Assembly: GCA_030595015.1 (NCBI GenBank)
Contig: JAUVDZ010000022.1
Location: 1 to 11,624 of the forward strand
Source: Candidatus Peregrinibacteria bacterium
Lineage (GTDB): Bacteria; Patescibacteriota; Gracilibacteria; UBA1369; PNNO01
Direction: 5' to 3'
Length of the DNA stretch: 11,624 nt
The position numbers and the translations under genes are program-made. A model generated the notes under the pieces. The model saw nothing but the letters and a program-made list of their open reading frames with translations, had not been told where the DNA came from and did no database searches. Below, piece by piece: positions 5,493-11,624 of the stretch (position 1 is its first letter; every line of letters begins with the position of its first letter).

Positions 5493-7073
5493 ATGAAAAA
5501 AATCATACTAACATTATTGGCCCTTATCCTTCTCGCCCCAACGGCTCTCGCCAAGGAGTACAATGTTTCTGCGTGGCTTCCGAATTGGGAAGAAGAAGAG
5601 GCGTTTCAGAGCTTTAAAGACAATGTTGACTCGATAAATGTGATCTCGCCTTTTTGGTATCATTTAAACGATGATGGCACGTTGGCTCCGCCGAAAAATG
5701 GTGAGAATCGAGAGATTATTGAGTTTGCGAAAGAGAACAATATTCCGATAATTCCGACCATCAGTAATTCATTTAATGGTGATCGGGTTTCTGGAATTAT
5801 TAATGATCCCGAAATTAAGCGCGAGAGCATTCAGAATATCATCGATGTTATTCAGGAATTTGATTACGACGGAATTGATATCGATTATGAGGGTCTTCAC
5901 AGTGAAGACAAGGATGCATTCACGAATTTCATAAAAGATCTTCGCGAGGAGCTTAATCATTATGATAAAAAGCTGACAATTGCGATTCAGGCAAAATCGT
6001 ATCCGGCTTTGATAAAATATGGTGATCGTGGGCAGGATTGGAAGGCTTTAAGTCAATATGTTGATGAGTTTAGAATCATGACTTATGATTATGGTTGGAG
6101 TGGCAGTATTCCGCGTCCTGTTGCGCCTTATTATTGGGTGGAAGAAGTGATTGAGTATGCGGTTGATAATGTGCCGAGGGAGAAGATTTTTATTGGTGTT
6201 CCTTTTTATGGATATGGCTGGAGCGATGATCATTTTAGTAGTTATACTTACTCGACAATCGAATTGATTTTGGATAAATATGGAGTGGATTTCCAGTATG
6301 ATCCTGAGACAAAAACGAATAGACTTTTTTATATAAGTGAATTTGATACGCGTGAGCCAAAGGTTCCGTATGAAGTTTGGTTTGAGAATCATGTGAGCCT
6401 TAAGCCAAAATTAGAGCTTGTTGAAAAATATGATTTAGGCGGGATTGCGATTTGGCGACTTGGAAATGAGGATCCGATGAATTGGAGAGTGATTGAGGAA
6501 ATTTTGAAAGATAAACCTTTGGGTGATCAATTATTTTTTAAGGATGTGAATATCAATACTCTATATAATGAAGCTGTCACACTTTTGGCTGAGCTTGGAA
6601 TCGTTGAAGGGCAGGGCGATAGTCTTGAATTTAAACCGGATGATGGAGTGAATCGGGCTGAAATTTTGAAGATGGCTTTGAATAGTTTTGCTCGTGATAC
6701 TTCTGCTTATTATTTTGATGAGCTTCGCGGCGATGATTTCACGAATCCTTTTATTGATACAGGTGAGGGAGAATGGTATTTCCCTTACGTTTTAAGTGGA
6801 GTTGCTTTTAATTTTGTTGAAGGATATCCGGATGGAACATTTAAACCGGATCAAAAAATCAACCGTGTTGAAGCTTTGAAATTGGCTTTAGAAAGTGCAG
6901 GGATTGCATTGAGTCGGGTGAAAGTTGGAGAGCAGTGGTATACGCCATATATGAATTGGGCTGTACGAAATGATTTGTATGATTCTGTGGGATTTTTGCC
7001 GGATGAAGACATTAGTCGCGCTGAAGCTGCCAACATAATTGCAAAAGTGATTGATGTTGTTGAGAATTCGTAA
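5493..7073 (+). CDS. Secreted GH18-family glycosidase with three C-terminal S-layer-homology domains
   Basis: This 526-residue protein starts with a typical Sec signal peptide (MKK, hydrophobic core, cleavage after ALA at about 20). The GH18 domain covers about 21-340. The catalytic signature DGIDIDYE is at 126-133 (D126, D129, D131, with Glu133 as the acid/base), and YDYGW (198-202) and IAIWRLG (318-324, Trp321 at the barrel bottom) fit the family. The layout resembles spore-cortex and cell-wall N-acetylglucosaminidase-like GH18 enzymes (SleL/YaaH type) more than insect or plant chitinases. Three SLH domains follow (about 347-398, 417-468, 475-525), each with the F-x-D/WY-PY...GY/G-x-x-F-P/KPD...x-R-x-E pattern, anchoring the enzyme to wall polymer at the cell surface. 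Substrate could be peptidoglycan, chitin or a surface glycan; the sequence does not decide. The ATG at 5493 is clear from the signal peptide although no Shine-Dalgarno precedes it. Confidence 0.93.
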   Translation: MKKIILTLLALILLAPTALAKEYNVSAWLPNWEEEEAFQSFKDNVDSINVISPFWYHLNDDGTLAPPKNGENREIIEFAKENNIPIIPTISNSFNGDRVSGIINDPEIKRESIQNIIDVIQEFDYDGIDIDYEGLHSEDKDAFTNFIKDLREELNHYDKKLTIAIQAKSYPALIKYGDRGQDWKALSQYVDEFRIMTYDYGWSGSIPRPVAPYYWVEEVIEYAVDNVPREKIFIGVPFYGYGWSDDHFSSYTYSTIELILDKYGVDFQYDPETKTNRLFYISEFDTREPKVPYEVWFENHVSLKPKLELVEKYDLGGIAIWRLGNEDPMNWRVIEEILKDKPLGDQLFFKDVNINTLYNEAVTLLAELGIVEGQGDSLEFKPDDGVNRAEILKMALNSFARDTSAYYFDELRGDDFTNPFIDTGEGEWYFPYVLSGVAFNFVEGYPDGTFKPDQKINRVEALKLALESAGIALSRVKVGEQWYTPYMNWAVRNDLYDSVGFLPDEDISRAEAANIIAKVIDVVENS

Positions 7074-7088
7074 GATTTTGCTGGATTT

Positions 7089-7123
7089 TTGCTTACTCGG
7101 TAAGGGTTGCTTACTCGGTAAGG
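7089..7123. repeat. Two tandem 17-nt repeats, each containing the palindrome CTTACTCGGTAAG
   Basis: TTGCTTACTCGGTAAGG occurs at 7089-7105 and 7107-7123, one base apart. Each contains a CTTAC-TCG-GTAAG inverted repeat, with centres 18 nt apart. No T-tract follows, so this is not a typical intrinsic terminator for the GH18 gene. It sits directly upstream of the candidate promoter for the gene at 7184, and a near copy overlaps the candidate -35 of the PBP gene. A regulator-binding site is the simplest reading; a mini-repeat family is the alternative. Confidence 0.65.
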
Positions 7124-7125
7124 CC

Positions 7126-7154
7126 TTGTGGAAAAGCCGTTTTTGGGGTATAAT
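7126..7154 (+). promoter_or_regulatory. Candidate promoter for the paralogous large-protein genes
   Basis: A perfect TATAAT (7149-7154) lies 17 nt after TTGTGG (7126-7131, 3/6 match to the -35 consensus). Transcription would start near 7161 and leave a leader of about 23 A-rich bases before the ATG at 7184. The weak -35 preceded by the tandem palindromes would suit activator control. Confidence 0.6.
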
Positions 7155-7183
7155 AAATAGAAGAAAAACAAACAAAAATAAAT

Positions 7184-9415
7184 ATGGAAAATTACTCAAA
7201 ATTTATATTTAAAAGTGGGCCTTCAAATGCTCCAAAAAGAGCTCCTTCGCAGGCGCCTACAGCTGCAGCAGCTTTATCTGCTAGGCAAAAAAAGAGTGCT
7301 GATTTGGTAAAAAAACGAAAAGCTAAAACAGATAAACTTAAAAATACTACTGTGAAAGCTTCAACTGGGAAAGAAAAGGTTTATAAGGCATGTTTGAACA
7401 ACAATCCAAAAGGAACTGAGAAAATTCAGGAAGATGATGCGAAGTATTTGGCCTTGAAGGAGATTACAAATGCAAAAGATAAAGAAAGAGCCTTTATTTT
7501 ATTAGGAATTATTGAAAAATTTTTTGGTGGTAAACAAGTAGCCTTAAATTTATATAAAAAGGCTTGGAAAAGCGGGAAATTCGACATTGATGTGATTAGA
7601 GCATATTTTAGTAAAGATAAATGTGAAGATGGTGGTAGTTCTGTAGGATTTTATTATGGTACAAGAACTTTTAAAGTTGTTTATTCATCAGTGTGGGGAT
7701 TGAATAAAACAAAGCCACTTAGTTATAAATTTACAGGTTGGTGGGCTTGGGATAGCGGTGAAGATAATGTTAATTCAATTACTATCTCTGACGATAAAAC
7801 ATTTAAGAGTTGGGCACCTAAAAATTTAAGTGGCGAAGGATATGGTGATGAATTTGTAGGTAAAGATATATTGGATGCACTTTCCAGTAGTAGAAAAGGT
7901 TTAAATAAGGAGCTGCTTAGAAAAGAGCGAATAATTAAACTTAAACCTGATGAAAGAGATAGCAATTTAGATCCTCAAAGAGAAGAAGATATTATTATTG
8001 AATTAAATAGATTAAAAAATATTCCAGGAGGGGTTTATAAATCAAAATCAAGACAGGAGACTCTTATTTGGTTTAAAAAGCATCAAAATAAATGGACCTC
8101 ATTAGATAAATCTGTTGCTGGTAAAATGGCATATTTGTTTGGTAGAGGTGCAGGGATGTTTAAATACAGGTATGTACCTGCAAAGAAAAAGATATTTTTT
8201 GTGCGAATAGATGGCGCTCCTCTTGATCAAGGTTGGGCAAAATTTGGATATTTAAATGTTAAAGATGGGAAAATTGATGGCAAATGGAATGGATTAAAAG
8301 AAGCAGCTTTTAAAACAATGTTTTCAAAAGATGTTTTAGATGAGATGAGTCCTGATGAAGTTAAAACTGAAATCCAAAAACATGAAGCAGAAACTGCAAG
8401 GGTTCCTTCAAAAGAGGCTTTACGTGCTGCAACTAAAGGGAAGCTTAAATCTATAGTGAAAAGGCAACCAATGAAATATAGTGCTTTAAATAGCGATTAT
8501 TATTCAAAAATTGAAAAGAAATTGAAAGCAAAACTTGTTAAAGAAGGTAAGACTGAAGTCAACGCAACGAGATTTGCAGCTGTCAGAATTGAGAAATTTA
8601 AAGAAGATGTTGCTGCATATTTTGATTCACATATTTCATTTAAAGAAAAGTTAGAGAACAATACTAATAAGAAAATTACGATTACAGTTGATTCTGAGGA
8701 TAAGGTTAATATTACATCGCGTGATAAAGCGATTAATAAGCTGAAAAATGCTATTGGTGCTGCAGGCGGTGCTGTAAATAACATGAAAGAATCGGTTAAT
8801 GAGATGTATAAAAAAATTATGGGAAATGCAGGATTTGTTGGAACTTTTTTGAGTTCTTTTGGAGGTATGCTTGGCGTTGATGTTAAGAAAGATATTGCAG
8901 AGTATTTAAAAACAGGAAAGAAGTCGATCGTCTTTACAATATTAGCTTTCTTTAGTGGCGGTGAGGTTTCACGAAGAATGATTGGGGCAAGATCAATTAC
9001 AAAGTTATCTCAGCTTCAGGTGTTGGCTAATAAAAATGGCGGACGTATATCAAAAAAATTAAGAATTAAAACCGCCCAGGAACTTAAAGGATTAAAAATT
9101 GTTATTCCAAAAGGAAAAGGAATTATTCCAGGTGGGAAATTTAAAGTTAAGGTAAAAGGATTGATGGCAATGCAGGAAGTTAGTCCTGCAAAAGCAAGGG
9201 CTGCTGCTGTAGCGAAAGGGAAAAGCAAGAAAAAAAGCGGAATCATGGGAATGGCTGGCGGTTTCGTGGAAAAATTAGGTGGGATTTTTGGAGGGAAAAG
9301 GCCTCCTACAGGAACCGGACCTTTATTTGAAAATGCTGAAATTACAATTGAACCAAATACAAAAATTCCTAGAGGAACTTATATTCCTAAGGGTGCAAAA
9401 ATAATCAAAGTTTAA
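7184..9415 (+). CDS. Large Lys-rich protein of unrecognised family (first of two tandem paralogs)
   Basis: This 743-residue protein has no known family, signal peptide or clear membrane helix (only a short hydrophobic run at 581-590). It has a disordered-looking basic Ala/Pro/Lys head (1-60), then a conserved core shared with the next gene: a helical block with NNNP (72-75) and AFILLGIIEKFFG (103-115), GFYYGTR (155-161), GWWAWD (185-190), GDEFVGKDIL (221-230), LFGRGAGMFKYRY (318-330) and GWAKFGYLNVKDGK (350-363). After these comes a charged helical region (about 380-490), a short strand pair (KKITITV...KVNIT, 496-511), Gly-rich segments and a C-terminal hexad pattern IPRGTY-IPKGAK (728-739). 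The ATG at 7184 follows an A-rich leader without Shine-Dalgarno. It lies 12 nt before the next gene, so both are probably co-transcribed. GC is clearly lower here than in the genes to the left. Structural or surface roles are conceivable, but I do not assign one. Confidence 0.85.
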   Translation: MENYSKFIFKSGPSNAPKRAPSQAPTAAAALSARQKKSADLVKKRKAKTDKLKNTTVKASTGKEKVYKACLNNNPKGTEKIQEDDAKYLALKEITNAKDKERAFILLGIIEKFFGGKQVALNLYKKAWKSGKFDIDVIRAYFSKDKCEDGGSSVGFYYGTRTFKVVYSSVWGLNKTKPLSYKFTGWWAWDSGEDNVNSITISDDKTFKSWAPKNLSGEGYGDEFVGKDILDALSSSRKGLNKELLRKERIIKLKPDERDSNLDPQREEDIIIELNRLKNIPGGVYKSKSRQETLIWFKKHQNKWTSLDKSVAGKMAYLFGRGAGMFKYRYVPAKKKIFFVRIDGAPLDQGWAKFGYLNVKDGKIDGKWNGLKEAAFKTMFSKDVLDEMSPDEVKTEIQKHEAETARVPSKEALRAATKGKLKSIVKRQPMKYSALNSDYYSKIEKKLKAKLVKEGKTEVNATRFAAVRIEKFKEDVAAYFDSHISFKEKLENNTNKKITITVDSEDKVNITSRDKAINKLKNAIGAAGGAVNNMKESVNEMYKKIMGNAGFVGTFLSSFGGMLGVDVKKDIAEYLKTGKKSIVFTILAFFSGGEVSRRMIGARSITKLSQLQVLANKNGGRISKKLRIKTAQELKGLKIVIPKGKGIIPGGKFKVKVKGLMAMQEVSPAKARAAAVAKGKSKKKSGIMGMAGGFVEKLGGIFGGKRPPTGTGPLFENAEITIEPNTKIPRGTYIPKGAKIIKV

Positions 9416-9427
9416 TCAAAAATAAAA

Positions 9428-11624
9428 ATGCCAAATAAAATAGAAATAACACCACAGGAACGTGCAAAATTATCAAAAGAGACTTTGATGAAATGGTATG
9501 TAAAAGAAAACAACGTTAAGTTGAAAGCTTTGCGTATTGAGATTGGTGAAGCTTTGAGGTCTGGAGCAAGAGATAAGATTGAAAGATTAAAAGCTGTGAT
9601 TATTGCAAATACAAAAGAAGAATTAAAAAAAGAAAAAGGATTAACTGAGGCGCAAAGAACTGTAAAAGCTGAAGCATTTGCTGAAAAATTTATTAAATAT
9701 GCAAAAGAAAACAAGAATTTTGGTGATGTATTTTTTACTTCGAGGTTTGAACTTGGACCTACGCCAGTAGAACATCAAACTGCTGGGACTGAAAGAGAAA
9801 AATTATTAACAGAATGGATTAATAATAATCCTGAAAAATTAAAGCCTGTTAAGGATAGTCCAAAACATTTTGCAATGAAGGAAATTAAGGATATCAAAAA
9901 AAAACAGGAAGCATTTATGCTTTTAGGTTTAATTGAAAAGTTTTGGGGGAAAGAAAAAGCATGGGAATGGTATGCACATTCATGGCAAAAGAAAGATCAG
10001 AAAAAACCTGGATTATGGAAAAATGTAAAAGAATATACGAAAAAGTATTTTGGGTGGGGTGGAGCAAAAAGCGAGTGGCTATTTGGTACCGGTAAAGGTG
10101 GTCCACTAATATTTGATTCTGATGCTGATAAAGATTCACGTTTTAAAAATCCAGAACTTGCAAAAAAAGGAGAGTTTAATATTGGAAGATTACGAAGTTT
10201 CTTTACGAGATCAAAAACCCAGGGTCGTTTGGGGTTTTATTATGGTACAAGAATTATTAAGTGGGATCCTGAAGCAACAGCGGGGACTTGGACAGCGGAT
10301 TATTTTCAATCGACAATTCATTTTGAAAATGACGAAAAAACAACTGCTGGATTTACAGATCATTTTAAAGTAAAAGTAAAAGGTTGGTGGGCTCACGATG
10401 AAATAAGTGAAATTAAAGGAAATGAAACTGAATTTGATGATAAGGGACAAGACTTTGAAAAAGATATATTAGGAAGATTGAGACCAAGTGGTCAAAGTAG
10501 ACACGAAGATCGTGGAGATGAATGGCTTGGTAGAGATTTTTTGGAAGCTAGTGAATATGTTCATAAGGAATTACTTGGTAAAACAAGTAAAAATATCAAT
10601 GACAGCGGAGTTGATCCGGATCAAGAACAAGCAGTCCTTGATTTAATTAAAGAGTTAAAAGAAGAAGCACCTAAGGTTTATCCTTCTGCAGTTTCTAAGA
10701 AAATTGTTTCGTGGTTTAGTAAGCCTGAAAGAAAAAACAAATGGGTTAGACTTAATGAAAAAATTATTGGATCATTCAATTTCTTATTTGGTCGTGAAGT
10801 TGGAGGATTTATATATAGATATAATGCCGACCATAAAAGAATTTACTTTTTAAAAATGCAGAATGTTGCGTTTAAAGGTGATTGGGCTGATGTTGGATAT
10901 ATTGATATTAAGGATGGGAAAGTAAATGAATGGCATGATAAAGAGGATCCTGAGTTATTCTTGAAAAAAGAAATTGTAGATAAAATGAAAGATAAAGAAG
11001 TTAAGGATGAATTAGTTAAAGCTAAAGTTGTTAAGTCTGAAGGTTCGAATTTAGATAAATTACAAGTGACTAAAGGTTTAGCTTATATTGTTTCAAGAAA
11101 AAGTAAATTTTCAAAAGTAGTTGAATATAATAAGATTAAAGATAGCTATATTTCAAAATTAAAGATTAATTTAAAGAAATTTTTAATTGAGAATCGAAAA
11201 CTTAAACCTGAATTAGCTGAAGATTTAGCAAAAGTTAGGGCAGAGCATGTTCATAAACAAATAATTCAATTTATTGAAGAAAATGCTGCATTAACTAAAG
11301 CAATTGAAGAAAATGATAGGGAAAAATTACGAATTGAGATCAATTCAGATGATGAAGTAAAAGTTGAGATTAAAAATTCAAAAACAGCACGAAAATGGAA
11401 AAAATGGGCAAAACAAAAAATAGAAGGGGCAAAAACGACTGCCGGTGATATCGCCGAAGGGACAATGGCTAAGCTTGAATTGAAACTTAGAAAATGGCTT
11501 GGTCCTCTTGCACCTGTTGCTGTATGGATTTTAGATAAAGTGTTTAAAATCGGTGATGTATTTAAGAAAATGGCAAGAGGCGGGACGTCACTACTTGGAG
11601 GACTTTTGAGCGCTGTATTTGGTG
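9428..11624 (+). CDS. Large paralog of the preceding unknown protein, C-terminus cut by window edge
   Basis: The frame from the ATG at 9428 is open for 732 codons to the window end. Residues 1-130 are a charged, mostly helical region rich in Lys/Glu that the first paralog lacks. From NNNP (132-135) onward it follows the same order: AFMLLGLIEKFWG (162-174), GFYYGTR (269-275), GWWAHD (319-324), GDEWLGRDFL (363-372), LFGREVGGFIYRY (453-465), DWADVGYIDIKDGK (485-498) and a strand pair (LRIEI...EVKVEI, 634-648), then a Trp/Lys-rich helical part with hydrophobic segments (about 690-732). Identity is limited outside the blocks, so the duplication is old. An insert with Trp- and Gly-rich sequence (about 195-265) separates the first two blocks. 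Spacing of 12 nt from the preceding stop suggests one operon; there is no Shine-Dalgarno. The function is unknown. Confidence 0.83.
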   Translation, partial: MPNKIEITPQERAKLSKETLMKWYVKENNVKLKALRIEIGEALRSGARDKIERLKAVIIANTKEELKKEKGLTEAQRTVKAEAFAEKFIKYAKENKNFGDVFFTSRFELGPTPVEHQTAGTEREKLLTEWINNNPEKLKPVKDSPKHFAMKEIKDIKKKQEAFMLLGLIEKFWGKEKAWEWYAHSWQKKDQKKPGLWKNVKEYTKKYFGWGGAKSEWLFGTGKGGPLIFDSDADKDSRFKNPELAKKGEFNIGRLRSFFTRSKTQGRLGFYYGTRIIKWDPEATAGTWTADYFQSTIHFENDEKTTAGFTDHFKVKVKGWWAHDEISEIKGNETEFDDKGQDFEKDILGRLRPSGQSRHEDRGDEWLGRDFLEASEYVHKELLGKTSKNINDSGVDPDQEQAVLDLIKELKEEAPKVYPSAVSKKIVSWFSKPERKNKWVRLNEKIIGSFNFLFGREVGGFIYRYNADHKRIYFLKMQNVAFKGDWADVGYIDIKDGKVNEWHDKEDPELFLKKEIVDKMKDKEVKDELVKAKVVKSEGSNLDKLQVTKGLAYIVSRKSKFSKVVEYNKIKDSYISKLKINLKKFLIENRKLKPELAEDLAKVRAEHVHKQIIQFIEENAALTKAIEENDREKLRIEINSDDEVKVEIKNSKTARKWKKWAKQKIEGAKTTAGDIAEGTMAKLELKLRKWLGPLAPVAVWILDKVFKIGDVFKKMARGGTSLLGGLLSAVFG

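Noticed and set aside
7089..7123. Tandem palindromes as a Rho-independent terminator of the GH18 gene
   Set aside because: The stems are only 5 bp and neither is followed by a T-run; promoter proximity and a third copy elsewhere fit a binding site or repeat better.
7089..7123. CRISPR array
   Set aside because: There are only two 17-nt units separated by one base, with no spacers and no cas genes in the window.
505..9415. Alternative genetic code with UGA as a sense codon, as in some candidate phyla
   Set aside because: No gene here ends in TGA, but all large genes are full-length without in-frame TGA, so the standard code explains everything; six stops are too few to infer a code change.

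Overview
The window looks like the chromosome of a low-GC, monoderm-type bacterium, and I lean towards the Candidate Phyla Radiation (a Peregrinibacteria-like lineage). That placement is an inference. It rests on the AT-rich, Lys-rich coding, the mostly missing Shine-Dalgarno sequences, the S-layer-homology domains and the large unrecognised lineage-type proteins. All intact genes read through with the standard bacterial code, and every visible stop is TAA or TAG.

Left part (1-4234): the start of an ECF-type sigma factor gene on the minus strand, truncated by the window edge; a 185-nt gap packed with perfect short palindromes; a minus-strand M16 zinc peptidase (505-1767); a divergent regulatory gap with a 22-bp perfect palindrome and a second palindrome overlapping a candidate promoter; then a plus-strand class B penicillin-binding protein (1952-4234) for septal or lateral peptidoglycan cross-linking.

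Middle (4235-5425): a compact two-gene unit that differs from its surroundings. It has a near-consensus sigma-70 promoter, clear Shine-Dalgarno sites, about 50% GC by hand count in sampled lines, and a strong intrinsic terminator. It encodes two small, paralogous, single-pass membrane proteins whose outer parts carry Cys-rich DxDxDGxxDC modules (EF-hand/thrombospondin-3-like). The genes appear to have arisen by tandem duplication together with their leaders. In the first copy the second module lies in the +1 frame beyond a CCC-TAA stop.

Right part (5426-11624): a secreted GH18-type glycosidase fused to three S-layer-homology domains (5493-7073); a gap with two tandem copies of a palindrome that also occurs upstream of the penicillin-binding protein gene; a promoter; and two large, tandem, divergent paralogs of an unrecognised family (7184-9415 and 9428 to the window end). 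These share four conserved blocks, including GFYYGTR, GWWAxD and LFGR...YRY.

Most recognisable genes concern the cell envelope: wall synthesis (PBP), wall or glycan hydrolysis and surface anchoring (GH18-SLH), protein turnover (M16) and exposed small membrane proteins. The best candidates for something undescribed are the paralogous pair at 7184-11624, the Cys/Asp-rich duplicated pair with its frameshift, and the family of short palindromes in the gaps.
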